Positions 1 to 6,210 are shown, counted from the first letter of the stretch. The stretch: 7,258 nucleotides of DNA from Muribaculaceae bacterium (GCA_029052265.1 JAIDJJ010000309.1:1-7258), one strand, 5' to 3'. Made by a program: numbers and translations. Notes: generated from the letters alone by a model not told the origin.

Positions 1-166
1 ATTTCCCGGTGTTAAGTCCGTACCATAATCCAAATATCAAATCTAATGTTCTTAAGATAGTTAAGCTTGTGTATTCAGGTTCTTTATCCTTTTGGTATCA
101 TGGATTTTTACGAGTTGTTTCAAGGCTCTCTTGAGTTTTCCCGGCTACTTCCCGTCAAAATCATCG

Positions 167-174
167 CAAATGTA
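167..174 (-). promoter_or_regulatory. Bacteroidetes-type -7 promoter element reading out of the left window edge
   Basis: Read on the minus strand, this site is TACATTTG, a perfect match to the Bacteroidetes -7 consensus TAnnTTTG, followed by CG. No TTTG element is visible about 19-20 bp upstream, so the -33 half is weak. An AT-rich tract with TTAAC repeats lies just upstream. Downstream, about 165 nt run to the window edge with no complete ORF: the three minus-strand ATGs there each meet a stop within a few codons. The promoter would therefore serve a long untranslated leader or an RNA gene beyond the window. Confidence 0.45.
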
Positions 175-200
175 AGAATTTTATTTTCCTTTATACATTT

Positions 201-239
201 TTAACCTAATCATTAACACTGTTAATTAACAATATTAAC
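201..239. repeat. AT-rich tract with four TTAAC motifs and a GTTAATTAAC palindrome
   Basis: TTAAC occurs at 201-205, 213-217, 226-230 and 235-239, and the second half forms the perfect 10-bp palindrome GTTAATTAAC at 221-230. The cluster lies directly upstream of the minus-strand promoter at 167-174, where an activator site or A/T-rich UP-like element would be expected. Intergenic DNA in this window is AT-rich in general, so the repeats may be compositional. Confidence 0.3.
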
Positions 240-282
240 CATTTATAACAAAAGCCCCTATGACGAATGTATGTTTTGATAA

Positions 283-480
283 ATGTATGATTTCCGCATA
301 GAGACAAAATTGCACCGGAACCGTATGATTTGTGTCAGGCTATGGCAGCATAGGGCACCGAATCATATAGAATGTGATCCGGCATGTGGCTGCGCCCTGT
401 GTATGGAGTGTCGCTATCGTTATAAAATTGGCATCTTATCTAAAAAGGATTTTTCAGGTCTGAAAATCTCATATAAATGA
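283..480 (+). CDS. Doubtful 65-aa Cys-rich hypothetical protein
   Basis: This open frame encodes 65 residues that I do not recognise. Its one notable feature is a Cys/His cluster in the middle: His28, Cys31, Cys35, Cys37, Cys40 and Cys43, followed by a basic stretch (RYRYK), which would suit a small metal-binding protein. Three points count against it. No good promoter or ribosome binding site precedes it; the nearest candidate, around 270-278, is one base out of register. Its last codons overlap a hairpin with a U-tract that reads as the terminator of the convergent operon. Its stop is only 6 bp from the convergent permease stop. It may be a chance frame over intergenic DNA or a degraded gene. 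Confidence 0.25.
   Translation: MYDFRIETKLHRNRMICVRLWQHRAPNHIECDPACGCALCMECRYRYKIGILSKKDFSGLKISYK
441..468 (-). terminator. Intrinsic terminator of the lipoprotein-ATPase-permease operon
   Basis: On the minus strand the sequence reads GATTTTC, a 6-nt loop (AGACCT), then GAAAAATC with one bulged base, followed at once by CTTTTTA. This hairpin plus U-run begins about 18 nt after the permease stop codon, the right place and orientation to end the operon. The stem is AT-rich and so only moderately stable. Confidence 0.55.
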
Positions 481-486
481 ATAGTA

Positions 487-1674
487 TTATCGCCAGGCAT
501 ACCTTACTTTCTTCCTGACCGAATATATATTCAACAGAATGATTATCAGGGTAAGCACTATTGCCGTGACAACACCGCACCATCCGTTGCCGGCAGCCGC
601 GCCGAGACCCGCAAGATCGTCAATATAGAACCATCTCAACAAGCCGACACCACATATGGCAAGAACGCCGGCACATAGCGATGACACGACCACGATTCTG
701 ACATAGGGGGATGCAACATCCCTCAATGGACACCCGAGCATAAGAAGGGAATGAAGTTTACTTCGGTTCTTTTCCATTAGCAAAGACATGGAAAGAAGCA
801 ATATGAAAAATGAAAGCACTGTTATCACTCCGCCGACCCCAAGCACTATCCCTGTGACCACTTTCAACAGATAGGATGCCGACGACCCGCTTTTATCCCC
901 CGCCACCTCAAGATCGTGCGCCTCCAGATAATCCTTTATCGCCACATCACCCGGACTGCTCACATCTATTATCAATCTTGACGGATCGCTCACCGCCATC
1001 CCCCTGCCGAGCTCCGAATTGCTCCATGCCATGAAACTTTCAGGCACAAGAATCGTATTCAACCGGCTCGAATACCCTACTATCCTTCCACGCATCCGCC
1101 TTGTCCGGCTCCCGTCTTCCGACGAAAGGCTGAGAGTCAACGGTATCCCTGATATAAGATTTTCCGACATCTGTGGCAAGCCGGCTGAAGATGCGAACCC
1201 AAAGTTGTATAGGGCAAGATAATCTTTCGATATCACTATCGGGACAACCGCGTCACCCTCCTTAAACCGCCATTCATCCCCTTCCACATCGACAAAATCG
1301 TCAGGCACAGACTCAAAAAACAACATGGTAGACAATCCTCTGCCTCCCTGATCGACAGACGCCCACACCCTATAGTCGGTAGAGGAGAATCCCCCCACCT
1401 TTCTGACCCATGGCTGACTCCTGATATCGTCTATCTCTGAAACGGTAAAACCGGAGCCTGAATCATCCCACAAATTGGAAGAGGTCACCTTCTTATTGAC
1501 CACAAGAAAGTCAGACTTGATGAAACTGTCGTCTGACGCCCATAGCGAACGGGCATCTGTATAAAACTGTATACCGCCTGCTATTATCGCCAATCCGATA
1601 AAATTTGAAAGTATGAATCCGGCAATGCGAGCCAAAGACGTATTTTTACGCAACAATTTTGAAATCAATTTCAT
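487..1674 (-). CDS. FtsX/MacB-type ABC transporter permease
   Basis: This is an inner-membrane permease subunit of 395 residues. One membrane segment lies near the N-terminus (about 16-37), then a large extracytoplasmic domain (about 40-268), then three C-terminal segments (about 270-300, 324-347 and 364-386). This is the standard topology of the FtsX/MacB/LolC-E superfamily. The loop after the second segment (residues 300-325, with EKNRSK and the motif LGCPLRDV) matches the cytoplasmic coupling region that contacts the ATPase in this family. The gene follows the ATPase stop with a 2-bp gap and is last in the operon. Such permeases usually act mechanically on envelope substrates, such as lipoprotein extraction, efflux or hydrolase control, rather than forming a classical channel. 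The substrate is not evident. The fold is secure; the role is not. Confidence 0.85.
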   Translation of the reverse strand: MKLISKLLRKNTSLARIAGFILSNFIGLAIIAGGIQFYTDARSLWASDDSFIKSDFLVVNKKVTSSNLWDDSGSGFTVSEIDDIRSQPWVRKVGGFSSTDYRVWASVDQGGRGLSTMLFFESVPDDFVDVEGDEWRFKEGDAVVPIVISKDYLALYNFGFASSAGLPQMSENLISGIPLTLSLSSEDGSRTRRMRGRIVGYSSRLNTILVPESFMAWSNSELGRGMAVSDPSRLIIDVSSPGDVAIKDYLEAHDLEVAGDKSGSSASYLLKVVTGIVLGVGGVITVLSFFILLLSMSLLMEKNRSKLHSLLMLGCPLRDVASPYVRIVVVSSLCAGVLAICGVGLLRWFYIDDLAGLGAAAGNGWCGVVTAIVLTLIIILLNIYSVRKKVRYAWR

Positions 1675-1676
1675 AA

Positions 1677-2345
1677 CTACAAGCGCAGATTAATGGTGTC
1701 TGACAAAAATAGTGGATTCCCGACAGAGGTGGAAATTATGCCCGCACCCTGCGAATCGGCAGCTTCCTGAATAATCTTTGCCGCCTTCCGGTTGTTGTCC
1801 TCGTCAAGATGGCTCACAGGCTCGTCAAGAATTATGAAATCAAACGGCTGGCAGACGGCCCTGATTATACCCACCCTCTGCTGCTGCCCGATCGACATCC
1901 TCCCCACCGGATAATCTCGTCGGGAATCGATCCCCAACTCTTGAAGCCATTCTTCAATCATAGTTTCCGCAACATGATTTGTCAGTGAATTTTTCAACTG
2001 GATATTTTGAAGTGCCGTCAATTCGGGGAACAATGACAGATCCTGAGGAAGATAAGCTAAATTATTGCGGCGCAGGCACTGCCAATCGTCAATACCAATT
2101 CCGGAAACATCGCTGCCGTTAAATTTGAGGGTCCCTTCATAATCGACACGTGCACCATATACATAAGAGCATAATGAGGATTTGCCACCTCCGCTCGCCG
2201 CCTCCACAAGATACCTGCACCCGCGTTTAAATACAAGGGATGTTTTCCAGACATCAGATGGCGGGATGCTTTCCGACACAAAAACGCGCGGAAGCATCCC
2301 TTCCAATTCTATCGTCTCGATCTTATCAATCATTCGATCGCTCAT
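1677..2345 (-). CDS. ABC transporter ATP-binding protein, LolD/MacB-like, with divergent motifs
   Basis: This is a 222-residue nucleotide-binding domain that should power the permease encoded just downstream. Motifs appear in the correct order: Walker A at 49-57 (AASGGGKSS), Q-loop Gln101 (YLPQD), signature at 150-157 (MSIGQQQR), Walker B with catalytic Glu at 170-175 (FIILDE) and D-loop SHLD at 178-181. Several positions are atypical. The first Walker A glycine is Ala49. The signature is SIGQ rather than SGGQ. The switch-loop histidine is replaced by Ser207 when counted from Walker B as in LolD. Lys55 and Glu175 are kept, so ATP binding and probably hydrolysis remain possible. The start is fixed by a 4-bp ATGA overlap with the lipoprotein stop, suggesting translational coupling. 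The divergence may be typical of the subfamily. Confidence 0.85.
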   Translation of the reverse strand: MSDRMIDKIETIELEGMLPRVFVSESIPPSDVWKTSLVFKRGCRYLVEAASGGGKSSLCSYVYGARVDYEGTLKFNGSDVSGIGIDDWQCLRRNNLAYLPQDLSLFPELTALQNIQLKNSLTNHVAETMIEEWLQELGIDSRRDYPVGRMSIGQQQRVGIIRAVCQPFDFIILDEPVSHLDEDNNRKAAKIIQEAADSQGAGIISTSVGNPLFLSDTINLRL

Positions 2346-3706
2346 TTCTTCGTATCGTTCTCAATAAACGAAAGAAACATGTTTTTTGACTGATCATTGC
2401 TCAATGCAATGATCTCACACTTCAGTCCGCTCCCCTGTGGGACAAGAGTCACGGCAAGAGTATTTATAAATACCGGAACATTATCCAATACGCCAACCTG
2501 AGGATTTATAACCATTCCGAGAATAGAACCTTTCAGATAATCCGCAGCCTTGTCCACTTCAAGATTTCCGGTCAGTGAACCTTTCGACACTCTCACAAGT
2601 TTTCCGTCTTTTTTTGTCGCTCCAAACTCCGACAGTTCCGTCATGAATTCACGAGAGAGTTCTCCGTCTGTGGTGACAACACCGCTGAAAGATTTCTCAT
2701 CACTGTCAAGATTACCACAAGCCAAAGCCACGGTCCCGTCAACAGGTTTGAGAGCTTCCGTAAGAGAACTGAGCATGGCACCACCGATCTTTTCCAATTT
2801 CTTTGTAAAATCCTTGGTGATTGTCATGGCAACCAGCAGTTCTGCATGGTCCCCGAGACTTTTCACTGTGGAAAGATCCACCTTGGATGCAGGCAATAGA
2901 TATTTGGCATTCTCCCCCTTTGTGTTCAGCACGCTCACAGAACCGACAGTCTTCCCTTTTTGGAAATCAAGGTTGAAGGATAGAGCCGACGCATCTTCAA
3001 ACACAGCATTCATAAACATGCTTGCCGATGAAAGCTGATTAAAGGAGAATCCATGTTTTGAGAATGCTTTTATGTCGCCCCAGCCGACCACGTCTGCTGT
3101 CATCGTGGCTATCGAAGAAGCAATTTCATTCTTCATGAAGCTTTGGTTATCTCCCAGGTTTGCATAATTGGCAACTGCCTTGGCATCGATTGTATTGTAG
3201 GAAGATACACATATCCATGCCTGCGCACCTTTTACCGCAATATTTCCGCATGTGCGCACCCCGTCTCCGGAATCTTCAAACTGACTTCCGCTTTGACTTA
3301 CCACAAACTCTTCGAATTTCTTTGTGTCGGCAAGCGACGCCGTAACATAACTGTTGTACGCATCCATAAAATAGACTGCCACCGAGGGGTCTATACCGCT
3401 TTCACCATCAAGAATCAGCTTCAGCGCACGGAGATTGGAATCCTTCTCGTCTTTACGGCTTTCAATCCAGGCACTCACCTCATTCCCCGGAGTAATGTCT
3501 GATCCATCTACCTTGCATCCGGCTTTCTCAAGCATCGATTTGAGATTGATTCCGGCAACTATCCCCGAAGAAGATGGCACAGTGGCAAGAAGATCGCGGG
3601 TGTCGGCGGTCTCTTTCTGACAGGAATTTAAGACAGGCATCAAGAATGCCAGCATAGTTATAAGAGCCAGACGGACCGGCTTCAAAAAAAACGCATTTTT
3701 ATTCAT
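2342..3706 (-). CDS. Lipoprotein, DUF4836-like, first gene of the ABC operon
   Basis: This is a predicted lipoprotein of 454 residues. The N-terminus has basic residues, a hydrophobic stretch (about 11-26) and a lipobox VLNSC with lipidated Cys29. The mature protein starts CQKETADTRD, and the segment after it (about 38-60, VPSSSGIVAGINLKSML) resembles the opening of Bacteroidetes DUF4836-type lipoproteins, which begin with a statement of the kind 'P...a..v..inl..l'. That assignment is from memory of the pattern and is moderate. The Q-K-acidic residues after the Cys faintly resemble surface-lipoprotein export signals of this phylum. The gene opens the operon behind its own -7 element and overlaps the ATPase by 4 bp. 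It is probably the cargo, adaptor or regulator of the ABC unit. No catalytic motif is visible. Confidence 0.75.
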   Translation of the reverse strand: MNKNAFFLKPVRLALITMLAFLMPVLNSCQKETADTRDLLATVPSSSGIVAGINLKSMLEKAGCKVDGSDITPGNEVSAWIESRKDEKDSNLRALKLILDGESGIDPSVAVYFMDAYNSYVTASLADTKKFEEFVVSQSGSQFEDSGDGVRTCGNIAVKGAQAWICVSSYNTIDAKAVANYANLGDNQSFMKNEIASSIATMTADVVGWGDIKAFSKHGFSFNQLSSASMFMNAVFEDASALSFNLDFQKGKTVGSVSVLNTKGENAKYLLPASKVDLSTVKSLGDHAELLVAMTITKDFTKKLEKIGGAMLSSLTEALKPVDGTVALACGNLDSDEKSFSGVVTTDGELSREFMTELSEFGATKKDGKLVRVSKGSLTGNLEVDKAADYLKGSILGMVINPQVGVLDNVPVFINTLAVTLVPQGSGLKCEIIALSNDQSKNMFLSFIENDTKK

Positions 3707-3728
3707 AGATTATTTACTATTTGATTTA

Positions 3729-3736
3729 CAAACTTA
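3729..3736 (-). promoter_or_regulatory. -7 promoter element of the lipoprotein-ATPase-permease operon
   Basis: On the minus strand this is TAAGTTTG, a perfect TAnnTTTG match, 22 bp upstream of the lipoprotein ATG. No TTTG is seen at the -33 spacing. The implied 5' leader is very short (about 15 nt) and A/T-rich with no Shine-Dalgarno sequence, which is common in this phylum. Confidence 0.55.
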
Positions 3737-3805
3737 CAGATTGCAACCCTTTGGATTACACATCGGCAAAATTAACTAAAAAAATTAATCTTTACCCAAA
3801 ATAAT

Positions 3806-3836
3806 TTTGACTCTTTAACGATTATGGTTAACTTCG
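3806..3836 (+). promoter_or_regulatory. Bacteroidetes-type promoter of the aminotransferase gene
   Basis: TTTG at 3806-3809 is followed after 19 bp by TAACTTCG at 3829-3836, one mismatch from TAnnTTTG. Transcription would begin near 3842. The upstream in-frame ATG at 3824 lies before the -7 element, so it would not be in the mRNA, leaving ATG 3866 with a leader of roughly 20-25 nt. Confidence 0.65.
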
Positions 3837-3865
3837 CGGAAAATACAAAATTTGTCTTTAAAAAT

Positions 3866-5059
3866 ATGATACAGATTTCTCAGCGCATTCAAGCATTGGC
3901 TCCCTCAGCCACTCTCGCCATGTCGCAAAAGAGCGCAGAATTGAAAGCTGCGGGCGTAGACGTGATCAACATGTCGGTCGGAGAACCTGATTTCGACACT
4001 CCTGATTTCATCAAGGAGGCTGGTAAAAAGGCTATTGACGACAACTTCTCCCGCTACACTCCCGTGCCGGGTTACCTTTCCCTTCGCAAAGCCATCGCAG
4101 GCAAGCTCCTCCGGGAAAACAAAATCGAGTTCGCACCTGAGCAGATTGTGGTCGGCAACGGCGCCAAGCAGGAACTCTGCAATGTGCTTCTCGCATGTAT
4201 CAATCCCGGCGACGAGGTCATAATCCCGGTGCCTGCATGGGTAAGCTATGTCGAGATGGTGAAACTCGCTGAGGGTGTCACTGTAGAAGTGTATGCCGGT
4301 GTGGATCAGGATTTCAAGATCACGCCCGAGCAACTTGAAAAGGCTATCACTCCCAAGACCCGTATGATAATGCTCAACTCCCCTTCCAACCCCACCGGAA
4401 GCATCTACAGCTATGATGAGCTTAAAGGTCTTGCAGAAGTGCTTGCAAAATACCCTGACATTATCATTCTCGCCGATGAAATCTATGAACATATCAATTT
4501 CGTAGGGGAAGTGCACAGCATATCCGAGTTTGAATGCGTGCGCGACCGCGTTGTCATCATCAACGGTGTGTCGAAAGCGTATGCCATGACCGGCTGGCGT
4601 ATCGGCTATATGGCCGGACCGCTCGCGATTGCCAAGGCTGTCACCAAACTCCAGGGACAATACACCTCCGGCTGTTCCTCTATCGCCCAGAAAGCTGCCG
4701 AAGCGGCATACAACGGTCCGCAGGAATGCCTTGAGACAATGCGTCAGGCATTCGAACGCCGTCGCGACCTTATCGTAGAGCTTGCCGGTCAGATACCCGG
4801 ATGGGTGATCAACAAACCGCAGGGCGCATTCTATCTTTTCCCGGAAGTTTCTTCATTCATCGGCAAGAAATATGGCGACCGCGAGATCAAATGCAGCGGC
4901 GATTACGTGATGTATATCCTTGAGGAAGCTCATGTGGCATGTGTCGACGGTGCAGCGTTCTGTGCCCCCGGCTACATGCGACTCAGCTATGCCACATCTG
5001 ATGAAAATATACGTGAAGCAATGCGACGCATTAAGGAAGCATCTGCAAAGTTGATCTGA
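3866..5059 (+). CDS. aspC: Pyridoxal-phosphate aminotransferase, aspartate aminotransferase family
   Basis: This is a fold-type I PLP aminotransferase that probably moves the amino group between aspartate and 2-oxoglutarate in the cytoplasm. With the start at 3866 it has 397 residues, normal for the class I bacterial AspB/AspC-like subgroup. Visible motifs are SVGEPDFDTP near the N-terminus, GNGAKQ (97-102), NPTG with Asn175, ADEIY with Asp204 and Tyr207, the Schiff-base Lys237 in SKAYAMTGWRIGY, and the carboxylate-binding Arg372 in YMRLSYA. An ATG at 3824 would add 14 residues (MVNFAENTKFVFKN). I prefer 3866 because family members begin at the equivalent of QISQRIQ and because the promoter -7 element sits inside the longer version. 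The gene is monocistronic and divergent from the ABC operon. Aromatic or other amino donors cannot be excluded. Confidence 0.9.
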   Translation: MIQISQRIQALAPSATLAMSQKSAELKAAGVDVINMSVGEPDFDTPDFIKEAGKKAIDDNFSRYTPVPGYLSLRKAIAGKLLRENKIEFAPEQIVVGNGAKQELCNVLLACINPGDEVIIPVPAWVSYVEMVKLAEGVTVEVYAGVDQDFKITPEQLEKAITPKTRMIMLNSPSNPTGSIYSYDELKGLAEVLAKYPDIIILADEIYEHINFVGEVHSISEFECVRDRVVIINGVSKAYAMTGWRIGYMAGPLAIAKAVTKLQGQYTSGCSSIAQKAAEAAYNGPQECLETMRQAFERRRDLIVELAGQIPGWVINKPQGAFYLFPEVSSFIGKKYGDREIKCSGDYVMYILEEAHVACVDGAAFCAPGYMRLSYATSDENIREAMRRIKEASAKLI

Positions 5060-5116
5060 TTTAACATTGCAAAATCCTATTAATTAATACAGTGTCATAA
5101 GGGCATCTGCAAAATT
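5034..5116 (+). repeat. Imperfect direct repeat flanking the aminotransferase stop codon
   Basis: TAAGGAAGCATCTGCAAAGTT at the end of the gene recurs about 63 bp downstream as TAAGGGCATCTGCAAAATT, differing by a 2-bp gap and one substitution. The first copy encodes the last residues of the enzyme and the second lies in the intergenic region just before the tRNA promoter. It may be a small duplication that left a relic of an alternative 3' end. Confidence 0.4.
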
Positions 5117-5126
5117 TAATTAAAAA

Positions 5127-5158
5127 TTTGCACGGTTGGGAATTTATTCGTAACTTTG
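5127..5158 (+). promoter_or_regulatory. Consensus Bacteroidetes promoter of tRNA-Tyr
   Basis: TTTG at 5127-5130 is followed after exactly 20 bp by TAACTTTG at 5151-5158. Both halves match the phylum consensus perfectly, making this the strongest promoter in the window, as expected for a stable RNA. Transcription should start near 5165, about 37 nt before the mature tRNA. Confidence 0.85.
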
Positions 5159-5167
5159 CATCGCAAA

Positions 5168-5194
5168 TCAGCGGAACGGCTTCCGCTCCGCTGA
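5168..5194 (+). other. GC-rich hairpin in the tRNA leader with two pairing options
   Basis: TCAGCGGA (5168-5175) pairs perfectly with TCCGCTGA (5187-5194). Its inner six bases can instead pair with TCCGCT at 5182-5187 across a 6-nt loop. The element lies between the promoter and the mature 5' end, so it is removed by 5' processing. It probably isolates the leader from the tRNA fold or guides maturation. Confidence 0.5.
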
Positions 5195-5201
5195 CAAGCC
5201 C

Positions 5202-5284
5202 GGGTGGATACCAGAGTGGCCAAATGGGGCAGACTGTAAATCTGCTGGTTTATACCTTCGGTGGTTCGAATCCATCTCCACCCA
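5202..5284 (+). tRNA. tRNA-Tyr (GUA)
   Basis: This is an 83-nt class II tRNA. The acceptor stem GGGTGGA (5202-5208) pairs with TCCACCC (5277-5283), and the discriminator is A5284. The anticodon stem GCAGA/TCTGC (5229-5233 and 5241-5245) encloses the loop CTGTAAA with anticodon GTA at 5236-5238. A long variable arm follows (GGT-TTAT-ACC), then the T arm GGTGG-TTCGAAT-CCATC. A long variable arm combined with the GUA anticodon is diagnostic of bacterial tRNA-Tyr. The 3' CCA is not encoded (CTT follows the discriminator), so it must be added enzymatically. It has its own promoter and terminator. Confidence 0.97.
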
Positions 5285-5323
5285 CTTACGACATCAATTC
5301 AATTATTGCACATAACGACTAAA

Positions 5324-5359
5324 TACCGGATCTATCCGTGAGGATAGATCCGGTACTCT
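5324..5359 (+). terminator. Intrinsic terminator of the tRNA-Tyr transcript, possibly bidirectional
   Basis: A perfect 14-bp stem, TACCGGATCTATCC at 5324-5337 with its complement at 5342-5355, closes a GTGA loop and is followed by CTCTTTAT. It lies 39 nt after the tRNA. On the minus strand the stem is followed by TTTAG, so it could also stop transcription arriving from the GH26 remnant. Confidence 0.85.
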
Positions 5360-5411
5360 TTATAGAGCGCGTTCCTTAAAATTTCGAGGCCGTAGGGGCG
5401 GCGATTTTGGG

Positions 5412-6020
5412 TCAATCGCGGAATGACGGCATCTGGTCTCGGCTTAACATAAAGTCACAATTCCAGGCATCATTCCAAAAATCTATATCCGCGTTACGAT
5501 GTTCCTTGCTGTCAAACTCCGATGAATTCACATTGTCAGTACGTGCATTGTCCCACCATGGCATAAAATAATTCCAATGTAGACCCTTCTCCCATTGCTC
5601 CGAAAGAAGTGGAATGCTTCCGCATTCACATATAGCCAACAGCTTTCCGGGGAAATGCTCTTTCATGAAATAATACCAATATTCCATATCTTCCATAGAA
5701 GAGTTGTAAAAATCATATCCCACAACATCGACATATTTGTCGCCGGGATACCACAACAACGAATCTCCGCTGTTATACACCCATATCAGGTTGGTGAGTC
5801 CGTGATAATTCACCATTCGGTCATACATCACTTTCCAGATTTCCACGCAAGCCTCAGGTCCATCGATCCCCCACCAGAACCATGCCTTACGCCATTCTGC
5901 GCCATCGCTGTTCTCTTTCCAGTTTCCCTGCGCCTCGTGCAAAGGGCGCCAAAGAATCGGGATACGGAGCCTGGACAATGGCTTCATCCACTCTGCCACA
6001 CGGTCAATATCGGCTATCAT
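5412..6020 (-). pseudogene. 5'-truncated GH26 beta-mannanase
   Basis: The 202-residue frame matches the C-terminal part of glycoside hydrolase family 26 (endo-beta-1,4-mannanase type). WRPLHEA carries the predicted acid/base Glu29, WFWWG lies at 47-51, the predicted nucleophile is Glu132 in ICECG, and WWDNAR at 155-160 precedes a typical end (NDAWNCDF...SRDQMPSF). Both catalytic glutamates survive, but the signal peptide and the N-terminal half of the catalytic barrel, roughly the first three strands, are missing. The first Met lies within what is normally the helix before strand 4 (IADIDRVAEWM). Immediately upstream is the MITE-like element, which adds an in-frame TAA, and beyond it is pfkA, not the missing half. 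A protein made from this frame would lack a secretion signal and probably could not fold. It would have acted outside the cytoplasm on mannans. Confidence 0.8.
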
Positions 6021-6027
6021 CTTCTTA

Positions 6028-6188
6028 GAAACTGTTTAAATTTATTTGTCGAAGGAATTGAGAGGATTTGTCGAGCAGATTTTTGATATTTATGATGGAG
6101 TTATGGGGTTCCATAATGACTGAATAAATATCATAAAGATGTTGACAAAGACCTCAATGACAAGACAAAATAAATTTTAAACAGTTTC
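6028..6188. mobile_element. MITE-like palindromic element with TTA target-site duplication
   Basis: The ends GAAACTGTTTAAA at 6028-6040 and its exact complement at 6176-6188 are terminal inverted repeats that continue with small gaps to about 6050 and 6164. TTA flanks both sides (6025-6027 and 6189-6191). Inner arms also pair: GAGGATTTGTC with GACAAAGACCTC (one mismatch or gap), TGATATTTAT (6084-6093) with ATAAATATCA (6124-6133), and TTATGG with CCATAA around a GGTT centre at 6107-6110. The whole 161 bp is thus one long foldback with no transposase. A TNA duplication and GA-starting ends suit IS5-family subgroups (IS1031/IS427 type), so a related full-length IS may supply transposase. That family link is inferred. 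Confidence 0.8.
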
Positions 6189-6210
6189 TTAGACCATCAA
6201 CACAGAACCA

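Noticed and set aside
1019..1222. 67-residue plus-strand open frame
   Set aside because: It is the shadow of the permease gene on the opposite strand.
2550..3502. Several plus-strand open frames of 60-160 residues
   Set aside because: All are antisense to the lipoprotein gene, low in complexity (Ser/Phe/Pro or His/Arg rich), and lack promoters.
3905..4660. 251-residue open frame on the minus strand
   Set aside because: It lies entirely antisense to the well-supported aminotransferase gene and has no recognisable motif; it follows from that gene's codon bias.
5202..5284. tRNA-Tyr as an integration site
   Set aside because: No repeat of the tRNA 3' end and no integrase were seen within the window.
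5128..5322. 64-residue frame over the tRNA
   Set aside because: It reads through the promoter, tRNA and spacer, and the tRNA fold explains the sequence.
5401..5419. GCGATT/AATCGC hairpin across the GH26 stop codon
   Set aside because: The 6-bp stem has no U-tract on either strand, so I do not call it a terminator; the 14-bp hairpin at 5324-5355 is a far better one.
5595..6086. 163-residue plus-strand open frame
   Set aside because: It is antisense to the GH26 remnant and runs into the MITE; the GH26 motifs show which strand carried the coding information.
6028..6188. CRISPR array or attachment site
   Set aside because: Repeats here are inverted rather than regularly spaced direct copies, and no integrase or cas-like gene is present.
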